IMG/VR virus record: IMGVR_UViG_3300044591_002226
Span: 1-39,143 of that record
DNA length: 39,143 nucleotides
From: a virus
Reading direction: 5' to 3' (one strand)
Position numbers and translations under genes: made by a program. Of this stretch, positions 30,229-37,799 are shown piece by piece; the stretch's first letter is position 1, and each line of letters begins with the position of its first letter. The notes below the pieces were generated by a model. That model did no database searches and had not been told where the DNA came from. It worked only from the letters and a program-made list of their open reading frames with translations.

Positions 30229-30803
30229 GCGTACCCAAGGAGCACATCATCCCGCCGGGCGGCTTCCACTTCATGGAAGGCGAACACCGCATCGAGAGCC
30301 ACAGCTATCAGGCCCTCGCGGACGCCGTGCTCCAGTACCGCATCAACAACAAGCTCCCGGTCGGCAACCCTCTTCGCGAAGTCTTTGACTATGTCTGCAA
30401 CAACCACCCCCACTTTTGCACCAGCCCAACTCTCCCCGTCCAAGGATCAAAACAGACTCTCGCCTCCCGGGTCGCGACGTGGATGGCGCACCTCTACCAA
30501 AGCAGCCGGTCGATCGCGATCGAGTTCGTGTTCGTCGAGCAAGGGGAAGCGGACCGGCGGGCGGCGATCTGCGCGAAGTGCCCGCTGAACGAAGACTGGC
30601 GTCAGGGCTGCGGTTCCTGTCGGGAGTCAACCAAGCAGATCGGCTTCACGTTCCGGGCCGGGAGGAAGTCGAAGGATGAGGGTGGGCTGATGGCCTGTTC
30701 CGTCACGGGGCAGGAGAATGCCACGGCGGTGTGGCTCAAGGCCCCGCCGTCCCTAAGCCCAGAGACCCACAACCAACTGCCCGAGCACTGTTGGAGACGA
30801 TGA
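30225..30803 (+). CDS. Cys-rich phage protein, 192 aa, GTG start
   Basis: It begins MSVPKEHIIPPGGFHFMEGEHRI. A middle region (LREVFDYVCNNHPHFC) precedes a likely zinc knuckle, AAICAKCPLNEDWRQGCGSC (CxxC...CxxC), and a further C in LMACSVTG. The second Cys-rich gene follows immediately, and both have the IC.KCP pattern, suggesting related metal-binding domains. Function unknown; translation is coupled at both ends by 4-base overlaps. Confidence 0.72.
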   Translation: MSVPKEHIIPPGGFHFMEGEHRIESHSYQALADAVLQYRINNKLPVGNPLREVFDYVCNNHPHFCTSPTLPVQGSKQTLASRVATWMAHLYQSSRSIAIEFVFVEQGEADRRAAICAKCPLNEDWRQGCGSCRESTKQIGFTFRAGRKSKDEGGLMACSVTGQENATAVWLKAPPSLSPETHNQLPEHCWRR

Positions 30804-31036
30804 GGATCAACGCCGATACGTTCCGCAGCCTCTGGGGCGCGTTCAAGCGGCAGGTGAAGCGTCGCCTGAACAAGAGCGGCCCGTTCCTCGCCGACGCGCT
30901 GGAGCGAGATAAGCGGCTGGACATCTGCAAGGCGTGCCCTCAGATGGAGCCGAACGGCCAGTGCCGTATCTGTACCTGCTTCGTGTCCCTGAAAACCATG
31001 ATCCGCGATGAGTACTGCCCAAAAAACTACTGGTAA
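30800..31036 (+). CDS. Small zinc-ribbon-like phage protein, 78 aa
   Basis: MRINADTFRSLWGAFKRQVKRRL starts at an ATGA overlap. The C-terminal half carries CKACPQMEPNGQCRICTCF and later CPKNYW, in a C..CP.....C..C.C..........CP...W order that I recognise from many phage hypothetical proteins with a presumed zinc site. It overlaps the P-loop kinase gene by 29 bases. Role unknown. Confidence 0.72.
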   Translation: MRINADTFRSLWGAFKRQVKRRLNKSGPFLADALERDKRLDICKACPQMEPNGQCRICTCFVSLKTMIRDEYCPKNYW

Positions 31037-31589
31037 CCCAGCCGTCGTTCTGTTCATCGGCCAACCGCGCCACGGCAAAACCACCGCTCGGAAGATTCTC
31101 TCCGAGATGATCGGTCAGCCGGGTGCCTCGTGCAGCGATGTCATCTACCCCCTGCTCGCGAAGCACCTCAAGATGACCGAGGCCGAGCTGCGTGCGATGG
31201 AGAAGGAGGAGACCCGCCCGATGCTCGTCGAGTTCGGCGACTACCTCTGCGGGAAGACGCAGCACCTGTCCGTTGTCCCCGGCGGCACGCCCGGACCCGG
31301 CGTCTACTTCCGCAGCCCGAGCACGCTCTTCCGTTCGCTGTACCTCATGGGCATCCGCATCATTGACGGCGTGCGACGCAAGGAGGAGCTGGACGAGATC
31401 AGGCAGATTCTGCACTGGCTGAACGTGCCGCTCGTCGTCTTCTGGGTCGAACGACCCGGGAACCCGCCGACCGGCGACAACACCGCCGTCACGTCCAAAG
31501 ACGCGGACGCCGTTCTTCTCAACGACGGCACGCCCACGCAGCTCAAGGAGAAGCTGCAGACGTGGCTCGACTCCCTGAAGCGTGACTAA
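31008..31589 (+). CDS. P-loop kinase-like protein (dNMP kinase-like)
   Basis: 193 residues with a Walker A GQPRHGKTT at about 18-26, SCSDVIYPLLAKHLKM, ETRPMLVEFGDYLCG, a middle MGIRIIDGVRRKEEL and VPLVVFWVERPGNPPTG. The arrangement (P-loop, substrate region, lid-like arginines) fits small phage nucleotide kinases such as deoxynucleoside monophosphate kinase. Substrate not determinable. It overlaps endonuclease VII by 8 bases at a GTG start. Confidence 0.72.
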   Translation: MSTAQKTTGNPAVVLFIGQPRHGKTTARKILSEMIGQPGASCSDVIYPLLAKHLKMTEAELRAMEKEETRPMLVEFGDYLCGKTQHLSVVPGGTPGPGVYFRSPSTLFRSLYLMGIRIIDGVRRKEELDEIRQILHWLNVPLVVFWVERPGNPPTGDNTAVTSKDADAVLLNDGTPTQLKEKLQTWLDSLKRD

Positions 31590-31998
31590 GGTTTGTTCCC
31601 ACTGCGGAACGGAAAAGCCCGTCTCGGAGTTCTATGTCTGCCACTCGGCCAAGAAGCCCTACCACTCGTCCCGGTGCCGCGAGTGCCATCGGAAGTACCC
31701 CCGGGACCGGATGGGCGACAACCTCCGGAACCGCTACGGGCTCTCCCGCGAGCAGTGGCACACCATTCGGGCCAAAGCGAAGCACCGGTGCATGATCTGC
31801 GGAGTACCCGAGCATACCCTCAAGCGGACCCTCATGGTGGACCACTGCCACCAGACCAAGCGCGTCCGCGGCGTCCTCTGCCAGCACTGCAACACCCTCC
31901 TCGGCATGGCCAAGGACAAGATTCGCGTCCTCCGGGCCGCAATCAAGTACCTTCGTACCAACCGGCGTGGGTACCGCTTCTTCAGTCGTAAGCTATAG
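31582..31998 (+). CDS. Recombination endonuclease VII-like (His-Me finger)
   Basis: 138 residues from a GTG. KVCSHCGTEKPVSEFY is a zinc pair, CRECHRKY the second, RYGLSREQWHTI the family's bridging helix and CMICG..., MVDHCHQTKRVRGVLCQHCNTLLG the His-Me finger active site with the remaining zinc ligands. T4 endonuclease VII resolves branched DNA before packaging; its position between terminase and portal fits this. All catalytic and zinc residues look intact, unlike the HNH gene at 2807. Confidence 0.9.
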   Translation: MTKVCSHCGTEKPVSEFYVCHSAKKPYHSSRCRECHRKYPRDRMGDNLRNRYGLSREQWHTIRAKAKHRCMICGVPEHTLKRTLMVDHCHQTKRVRGVLCQHCNTLLGMAKDKIRVLRAAIKYLRTNRRGYRFFSRKL

Positions 31999-32014
31999 GT
32001 AACTAGCCCCCGAC

Positions 32015-34156
32015 ATGGAACAAGCCTACCCAGACGTTTCGTCCACCAACGCCCTGATCCCGCCCGCCTCCGACGGCATCTCCGGCGGCACGGTGAACTC
32101 ACCGGACCTCGACCCGAGGACGATGAAGCCGAAGCGTCGTGCGATCTCGAACGTCCAGCACATCTTCGCGATTATTTCCACGCTGGAGGAGGCCCGCCGC
32201 GATCAGAACGAGAAGAACGGTCGCATCCTCGCCAAGTACAACGCCGAGCGTCCGTTCACGCGTGAGGAGCTGGAGGAGCACGGGCTGGGCTGGAAAAGCA
32301 ACTTCTCCACGAAGCCCCTGTCCACGGCCATCGACAAGGTGAGCCCGCGTCTCACGAAGGCCGTGCAGTCGGCGCGTTACCTCACGTCCGCGTCGTTCCC
32401 CGAGAACCACCCGGGCGGCAAGCAGAAGACGGAGCTGTTCCGTCGCAAGATCACGGACACGATTCGCGGCTGGGATGGTTGGGTCGATTTCCTGAACGAG
32501 GTGTCGCAGGAGAATGCGCTCTTCGGTTTCACCACCGTCGCGTGGCTGGACGAGTACTCGTGGCGTCCGACGCACTTCCGTCAGGATGAATTCTTCGTCC
32601 CCGACGGCACGAAGCAGAACATCTCCGGTGTCCAGCTTTGGATCGGCAAGCAGTACCTGATGATCCACGAGCTGGCCGCGTTCATCGAGAACAAGGACGC
32701 CGCCGAGGCCGCGGGGTGGGACATCGACAACACGGTGGCTGCGATCAACGCCGCGGCCCCGCGTTCCATCACGGGCGGTGGGAACTCGAACCCGTACACC
32801 GACTTCCGCACGTTCGAGGACGCGATCCGCGAGTCGAGCGTTTCGCTGTCGCTTCTCTCCGGCTCGAAGACGATCGAGATCTACCACCTGTACGTTCCTG
32901 AGTGCGACGGCAAGGTGAGCCACTACATTGTGGACGGGCGGGCCAAGAAGATTCTCTTCGAGAAGCTCGACCAGTTCGAGCAGATGTCCGACGTGCTGGC
33001 CCTCTTCTCGTTCCAGCAGGCGAACGGAAAGTTGATGGGCTCGAAGGGCATTGGCCGCGAGCTGTTCGAGATCGCCGCAGCAATCGACCGCGCACGCAAC
33101 GAGGTGGTGGACCGTCTGCAGCTCTCGGGCAAGATTCTCATTCAGGGCGAGGCCAAGCAGCTCAACCGCTTCGCGCTCGCCGTGCACGGCAACGCCGTGC
33201 TCATCCCGGCCAACTACACGATCTCGCAGCAGAAGGGCATCGACCCGAACGTCGAGGCGTTCGCCCTCCTCGACCGCCAGCTCGTGGCGTACATGGACCA
33301 GATCGCGGGCGGCGTGACCCCGAAGGAATTCGGCGGGGAGCGCACGACGGCGAGCGAGGTGAACCTCTTCGCCTCGCGTGAGGAAGAGAAGCGCGACGCG
33401 ATCCTTGAGCGTTTTCTCATTCAGGTCGGGAACATGATCGGCACCTGCCAGCGGCGTGTCATCAGCTCCAAGACCGACGACACCGAGGCACAGCAGGCCC
33501 GCGAGTACCTCCTCAACTACATGTCGCCCGAGGAACTCGACTACATCGCCAAGCAGCCCGCGCTGCGGACGGTGGACGACCTCACCGACCTCAAGGCCCA
33601 GCAGCTCGTCCTCTTTGCGAACGAGAAGCGCACGGACCCGCTGTTCGATCAGGCCAAGCTCCAGAAGATCGCTGCCGCTGCCCGCATTGACGCGGAGTTC
33701 GCGGAGGATGTCATGCTCGCCGAGGCCGACCCCACGGTGATCACGGAGCAGAGCCGCCAGCAGGAGCTGGAGAACCTTCTTCTCAGCGCGGGACGCGAGG
33801 TGCCGGTGTCTCCCCGCGACAACCATCAGGTCCACATCGAGACCCTCAAGCCCATCATCGCGGCGGCTGCGGAGCAGCTCGGCTCCGGCGACCCGGCACT
33901 CATGGCCTCGTTCCAGATCGCCCTCGGGCACTGGGCGCAGCACATCGAGGTGGCCGTCGCCGCGGGTGCCAAGAAGGACGAATTCGCTGAAGACCTCCGC
34001 CAGATTCGGGAAGCAGCTACCCAATTGGGGCAGCTCCAAGCTACCCTCGCAGCGCAGCAGGAGCAGGACGCTCTGATGGCCCAGCAGGGTATTCCGCCCG
34101 AGGCCATCGCCGAGGCCCAAGCGGCCCCCGCGGAACAGCCCCCACCTAATGTTTAA
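32015..34156 (+). CDS. Portal protein (head-tail connector, podovirus-like)
   Basis: 713 residues, helical and mixed, with the lead ISNVQHIFAIISTLEEARRD. A wing-domain region contains WKSNFSTKPLSTAIDKVSPRL, QENALFGFTTVAWLDEYSW and DEFFVPDGT. A stem-like MGSKGIGRELFEIAAAIDRARNEVVDRL precedes a long C-terminal helical region ending in Gln/Pro-rich residues. Size, position after packaging genes and before a scaffold, and the FVPDGT/KGIGRELFEI pattern point to a podovirus-type portal forming the packaging ring. Recognition is by pattern and context. Confidence 0.78.
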   Translation: MEQAYPDVSSTNALIPPASDGISGGTVNSPDLDPRTMKPKRRAISNVQHIFAIISTLEEARRDQNEKNGRILAKYNAERPFTREELEEHGLGWKSNFSTKPLSTAIDKVSPRLTKAVQSARYLTSASFPENHPGGKQKTELFRRKITDTIRGWDGWVDFLNEVSQENALFGFTTVAWLDEYSWRPTHFRQDEFFVPDGTKQNISGVQLWIGKQYLMIHELAAFIENKDAAEAAGWDIDNTVAAINAAAPRSITGGGNSNPYTDFRTFEDAIRESSVSLSLLSGSKTIEIYHLYVPECDGKVSHYIVDGRAKKILFEKLDQFEQMSDVLALFSFQQANGKLMGSKGIGRELFEIAAAIDRARNEVVDRLQLSGKILIQGEAKQLNRFALAVHGNAVLIPANYTISQQKGIDPNVEAFALLDRQLVAYMDQIAGGVTPKEFGGERTTASEVNLFASREEEKRDAILERFLIQVGNMIGTCQRRVISSKTDDTEAQQAREYLLNYMSPEELDYIAKQPALRTVDDLTDLKAQQLVLFANEKRTDPLFDQAKLQKIAAAARIDAEFAEDVMLAEADPTVITEQSRQQELENLLLSAGREVPVSPRDNHQVHIETLKPIIAAAAEQLGSGDPALMASFQIALGHWAQHIEVAVAAGAKKDEFAEDLRQIREAATQLGQLQATLAAQQEQDALMAQQGIPPEAIAEAQAAPAEQPPPNV

Positions 34157-34394
34157 GATTCCGACCGAAACCCCCACTTGGTCCTCCGACCAAGCCGCCG
34201 CGTTGCGGCAGTTCCTTAACACTCCCTCCGGGCAGATTTTTCTCCAGCGGATGTTCTGGATGCGTCCAAGCGTATCCACCATCACGCCGGGTGCGCTCTT
34301 TGATCCAGACCGGCGCATAGCCGAGGCGGATGTGCAGGCTGGATACGAGCTTGCATTGCAGGAGATGATCAGCCTTACTGCCTCACCAGAATAA
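34149..34394 (+). CDS. Small protein between portal and scaffold, 81 aa
   Basis: MFKIPTETPTWSSDQAAALRQFLNTPSGQIFLQRMFW, then ALFDPDRRIAEADVQAGYELALQEMI. Phages often encode such a short helical protein after the portal. It overlaps the portal by 8 bases and precedes the scaffold by 1 base. It contains two GTATCCA sites in opposite orientation (34272 and 34340). A head-completion role is possible. Confidence 0.7.
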   Translation: MFKIPTETPTWSSDQAAALRQFLNTPSGQIFLQRMFWMRPSVSTITPGALFDPDRRIAEADVQAGYELALQEMISLTASPE

Positions 34395-34395
34395 C

Positions 34396-35802
34396 ATGGC
34401 CGACGCACTCCAACCCGACCTGCCCTCTCGCTCCGCTGTGGCGGAAGCCGCGCTCAGTAACAAGAACGGCATCGTGCTCCCGCCCGACAATGTCGAGGAC
34501 GCGACGAGCGCAATGGACAGCCTCTTCGAGAACGAGTTGGGTCGTGCCCCGAACACGCTCGACAACATCGCCGACCGCGACCGCGACAAGATCACCGACC
34601 GCCAGATCGACACGGCGGAGGAGATGCCGGAGGCGGAGCCGCCCGTAACCGAGGAGGTCGTGACGAGCGAGATGGCCTCGAACGACAAGCCCGAGACGCC
34701 CGAGGACACGATTCAACCCGAGGCCCCTGCGCAGGAAGAGCCGCAGCCCGACGACCTGCTGACCAAGCTGCTTGGCAAGGAAGACAAGGTCGAGACCAAG
34801 CCGGAGACCCCGACGGAGGAAGACCCGTACGACAAGGTGAAGCTCCGCTCCGATGCGTCGGAGAAGACGAAGAACACGTTTGAAGAGCTGAAGCGCACCG
34901 CGAAGGAGCGCGAGACGAAGGCCCGCACGGAGGCCGAGCAGGCCCGCAAGGAATTGCTTGAGTTGCGTGCGAAGGTGGACGAGCTGTCGAAGAAGACGGT
35001 GCCGGACAACATCGAGGCCGAGCTGCGTGAACTGCGCGAGTTCCGTGCGACGTTCGACGCCGAGCGTGACCCGGAATTCCAGCAGAAGTTCTCCTCCCGC
35101 TTGGAGCAGAACAACGGCACGATCTTCGAGGCCCTCAAGCGCAACGGCCTGAAGGACGAACTCGTTGATCAGGTGAAGTCGATGCCGTACGACCAGCAGG
35201 TCGAGCAGATCGCACGCTGGGCCGAGAAGCTGAGTCCCCGCGACAAGCTCCTCATCACCGCACGACTCGCGGACAACGAGAACATCGAGTCCGACCGCCA
35301 GTCCGCGCTCCGGGACATTAAGTCCAAAGCGGAACAGATTCTTACCGAGAAGCGCAACGCGCCCGCACGCAGTCAGGACCAGTTCGTCGAGGAGGCCGTG
35401 CGGACGCTGAAGCCCGTGCTGCCGCAGGTTCCGTTCTTACACTCGAAGGAACTGCCCGCGAACGCGACGCCCGCCATCAAGGCGGAAATCGACCGTCACA
35501 ACGCTGCCGCGGCGGAGTCGCAGAAGATGCTGCTCTCTTTCCTGCAGGATGACTCGGCCCGGACGCGCAGCATCCTCGCGCTGGCCGGTGTCCTCGCGCC
35601 GCGCTATCAGGCCCAGCTCAAGGAGTCCGAGGGCCGCGTGAAGGCGTTGGAGAAGGAACTCTCCAGCATCCGCGAAGCCGGACGACTCTCCAAGACTACC
35701 CGTTCTTCTGCCACCGCTGACCGCGCTGCTCCCCGCGTCGATGTCTTCGACACGAACGCCGAGGACGCGATGGAAGAGGCTTGGAAGGCGATGCAGCGTT
35801 AA
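34396..35802 (+). CDS. Capsid scaffold protein
   Basis: 468 residues, strongly acidic. It has a disordered Glu/Pro-rich N-terminal third (TEEVVTSEMASNDKPETPED), a heptad coiled coil (ETKARTEAEQARKELLELRA, KVDELSKK), helical middle segments and a C-terminal helix ending in DAMEEAWKAMQR. Acidic, helical, portal-adjacent and upstream of the capsid gene is the usual scaffold plan; the C-terminal helix would bind capsid. No protease motif is seen. The capsid gene normally follows directly, but here two glycosyltransferase genes intervene. Confidence 0.85.
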   Translation: MADALQPDLPSRSAVAEAALSNKNGIVLPPDNVEDATSAMDSLFENELGRAPNTLDNIADRDRDKITDRQIDTAEEMPEAEPPVTEEVVTSEMASNDKPETPEDTIQPEAPAQEEPQPDDLLTKLLGKEDKVETKPETPTEEDPYDKVKLRSDASEKTKNTFEELKRTAKERETKARTEAEQARKELLELRAKVDELSKKTVPDNIEAELRELREFRATFDAERDPEFQQKFSSRLEQNNGTIFEALKRNGLKDELVDQVKSMPYDQQVEQIARWAEKLSPRDKLLITARLADNENIESDRQSALRDIKSKAEQILTEKRNAPARSQDQFVEEAVRTLKPVLPQVPFLHSKELPANATPAIKAEIDRHNAAAAESQKMLLSFLQDDSARTRSILALAGVLAPRYQAQLKESEGRVKALEKELSSIREAGRLSKTTRSSATADRAAPRVDVFDTNAEDAMEEAWKAMQR

Positions 35803-35820
35803 GGTCTGATATACCAGACC
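35803..35820. promoter_or_regulatory. Palindrome 1 before the HTH-glycosyltransferase gene
   Basis: GGTCTGATATACCAGACC, a near-perfect dyad (6-base arms GGTCTG/CAGACC plus partly symmetric centre), begins one base after the scaffold stop. With palindrome 2 it shares GTCTGATAYAYCAGAC; centres are 31 bases apart. Confidence 0.7.
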
Positions 35821-35833
35821 AAAACCCGAACAG

Positions 35834-35851
35834 CGTCTGATACATCAGACG
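35834..35851. promoter_or_regulatory. Palindrome 2 before the HTH-glycosyltransferase gene
   Basis: CGTCTGATACATCAGACG has 7-base arms around TACA and ends 7 bases before the ATG. An RNA hairpin sequestering the start is an alternative to an operator. Confidence 0.7.
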
Positions 35852-35858
35852 TAACTAT

Positions 35859-36920
35859 ATGTCGTACCTTCGTAACATCGTAAAGGCGAAGATCGTTGAG
35901 ATCGGCGACGACGCCGCGGCGAACTTCTTTGGCGTATCCAAGCTCCTGATCCAGCAGTGGCGCAACGGCTCCAAGGTGCCGAGCATCGCCGCCGTGGAGA
36001 AGGTGTTCGAGGTGAAGGAGGCGAAGCCCGTGGAGCGGGCCAACTGGGAGGGCAAGAAGGTCGTGCTCCTCCAGCCGTTCTACAAGGCCGTGCACCCGGT
36101 GACGCACTTCTCCATCCTCGGGCTCTTGGAGCGCGACAAGATGGGTGCCCTCATGCGGCACAACGATGCGTTCATCCACCACGCACGCAACGTCCTCGCG
36201 GATCAGTTTCTGGAGACGGGCGTCGAGTGGTCCTTCTGGACGGACGACGACATGGTGTTTCCGTTTGGGAATGCCGGTTGGTTTAATCACTTCACGGGGT
36301 TCAACCTTCCAGAAAAGTACGCGGGCAAGCACACGCTGAACGCGCTCCTTTCGCACAACAAGTCCCTCGTCGGCGCGACTTACTTCGGTCGCAACCCGAA
36401 CGGGCGTGCGATGTTCTACGAGGCGATGCTGAGTACCCCTGAGAGCGTCGCCGAGAACAACCGCGTGCACAACGGCCCCATTGACGAGCTGAAGCCCGTG
36501 AAGTGGTGCGCGACGGGTGCCCTGCTCGTGCACCGTCAGGTGTACCTTGATCTCCGCAAGACCTTCCCCAACCTCGCCCCAGCGCACCCGACGGAGTCGT
36601 GGCACTACTTCTCGAACGCGAACGACGCCGCGGTGAACAAGATCAACGGTCTGTCCGAGCAGGTCACGGGCGCGTACCAGCGCGTGCGCGAGGGGAAGCT
36701 AGACCTCGTGGAAGTTGAGCGTCTGTTCGACGACATCCGCACCCAGCTCGAAGAGACCAAGATGGAGACGGTGAAGAACTCGCGCCTGCAGCAGGGCGAG
36801 GACCAGACCTTCGGCATCCGTGCGGGCATCGCTGGGCACCAGTCGTACGTTGACCTCTCGGTCCACTGCGGGCACATCGGATTCGCCTGCTACGGCGCAC
36901 ACAACACGCGGGGGCGATGA
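35859..36920 (+). CDS. HTH domain fused to a GT-A glycosyltransferase
   Basis: 353 residues. Residues 14-50 (EIGDDAAANFFGVSKLLIQQWRNG, then KVPSIAAVEKVF) are a Cro/C1-type helix-turn-helix. The rest is a GT-A-like enzyme: KKVVLLQPFYKAVHPVTHFS, a DxD-type WSFWTDDDMVFPFG, KWCATGALLVHRQVY and EDQTFGIRAGIAGHQSYVDLSV, which places an acid-Gln-His cluster near the end. Fusing a DNA-binding head to a glycosyltransferase is unusual. Twin palindromes directly upstream suggest autoregulation. It overlaps the next glycosyltransferase gene by 4 bases. Confidence 0.8.
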   Translation: MSYLRNIVKAKIVEIGDDAAANFFGVSKLLIQQWRNGSKVPSIAAVEKVFEVKEAKPVERANWEGKKVVLLQPFYKAVHPVTHFSILGLLERDKMGALMRHNDAFIHHARNVLADQFLETGVEWSFWTDDDMVFPFGNAGWFNHFTGFNLPEKYAGKHTLNALLSHNKSLVGATYFGRNPNGRAMFYEAMLSTPESVAENNRVHNGPIDELKPVKWCATGALLVHRQVYLDLRKTFPNLAPAHPTESWHYFSNANDAAVNKINGLSEQVTGAYQRVREGKLDLVEVERLFDDIRTQLEETKMETVKNSRLQQGEDQTFGIRAGIAGHQSYVDLSVHCGHIGFACYGAHNTRGR

Positions 36921-37633
36921 TCGTCCTCTGCATGCAGTACTGGGAGGGCGACAAGCAGCGGGCTCAGTCCGTTGCCCGGCTCATCGCGGACCTGCAGCCA
37001 CAGAAGGACGACAGCTTCGCGTTCATGTTCCTGCGGCGTTTCGACGCGTCGCCCGTGGACGAGGAGACCCTCGGGTACGTTGGCCGCAAGTTCGACCTCT
37101 ACACGCACACCTGCCGACGCAAGGAGGTGGGGTGGCCCGCTGGGTGCAACGGCATGGCCTCGGACGCCTTCATGCTGGCGCAGGAGAAGTGGAACAGGGG
37201 CGAGTGGAAGCGTGTCACGGGAGTCTGGCTACTGGAGGCGGACATCCTTCCGCTGCAGAGGAACTGGCTCTACCGCATCGAGCGGGAGTGGAAGATGGCC
37301 CTTGAGGACAAGAAGCTGGTCATGGGAGCGTGGTCCGAGCACCACAGCCCTGTAGGGCACATCAATGGCAACATGTTGTTCCACCCGTCTCTCTGCGACC
37401 GCGTCCCCGGCCTTGAGGGCTCGGCCCCGCACATCGGGTGGGACGTGTACCACGCGCATCGACTGAGCCGCCACTGGTGGAAGAGCAACCAGATGCTCAA
37501 CCTCTACCGGGGCCAGAACGTATCCACGGCGGACCTCTATCGACCCGGGACCAAGTACGCGTTCGTGCACGGGATCAAGGACGACAGCGGGCTTCAGATC
37601 ATTCGCAGGCGTTTCTTTGAAAACGCTGCGTAA
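36917..37633 (+). CDS. GT-A-like glycosyltransferase, 238 aa
   Basis: MIVLCMQYWEGDKQRAQSVARLIADLQ fits the first strand-helix of a GT-A nucleotide-sugar fold. VTGVWLLEADILPLQRNW carries the acidic metal site (EAD), followed by VGHINGNMLFHPSLC and APHIGWDVYHAHRLSRHWW. Sugar and acceptor are not identifiable. The start overlaps the upstream stop (ATGA). It ends just upstream of the capsid promoter, placing it and its partner between scaffold and capsid. Contains GTATCCA (37520). Confidence 0.75.
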   Translation: MIVLCMQYWEGDKQRAQSVARLIADLQPQKDDSFAFMFLRRFDASPVDEETLGYVGRKFDLYTHTCRRKEVGWPAGCNGMASDAFMLAQEKWNRGEWKRVTGVWLLEADILPLQRNWLYRIEREWKMALEDKKLVMGAWSEHHSPVGHINGNMLFHPSLCDRVPGLEGSAPHIGWDVYHAHRLSRHWWKSNQMLNLYRGQNVSTADLYRPGTKYAFVHGIKDDSGLQIIRRRFFENAA

Positions 37634-37799
37634 AAAGTGCGTATACTAGGGCGAGCCTAAATTGGCCGGAGTGCTCAACCGTCCATCGACCCTAAAGACT
37701 GTCCGAGCCGCTGGTCTGGCGAAGGAGTAGCGTTCACTTCCCTTCTCGCCGCGCCGTGCCCAAGCACGGTGAGACCATCAATTCTTCGGGCATCTTATC
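37634..37799 (+). promoter_or_regulatory. Capsid promoter and structured 5' leader
   Basis: AAAAAGTGCGTATACT (TATACT 37642-37647) is the promoter. The leader from about 37654 to the ATG at 37800 is near 146 bases, long for this genome. It contains a bulged hairpin (37718-37750; arms GGCGAAGGAGT and ACTTCCCTTCTCGCC) and a perfect hairpin CCGTGC-CCAA-GCACGG (37754-37769). No Shine-Dalgarno precedes the ATG. Confidence 0.6.

Larger units (their letters stand above)
510..37526. repeat. Dispersed GTATCCA 7-mer, 28 copies
   Basis: Plus-strand copies start at 510, 2094, 2795, 3416, 5581, 5703, 6797, 7134, 8248, 8943, 10191, 11893, 12463, 14760, 14926, 16425, 17248, 20573, 34272, 35934 and 37520. 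Minus-strand copies (TGGATAC) start at 1411, 6127, 6258, 11388, 21349, 23045 and 34340. Counting was by eye. Random expectation at about 62% GC is near 3. Copies fall in several reading frames and in gaps, and none lie between 23.05 and 34.27 kb. Confidence 0.8.

Noticed and set aside
32099-34408. 769-codon minus-strand ORF
   Set aside because: Exact antisense of the portal gene; low-complexity Leu/Arg/Val composition is the usual GC-rich shadow.
37718-37750. Glutamine riboswitch (GGAGTAG and CGTTCAC resemble its conserved pieces)
   Set aside because: The two pieces are in the wrong order and GGAAGUAG is not matched; no related metabolism gene downstream.
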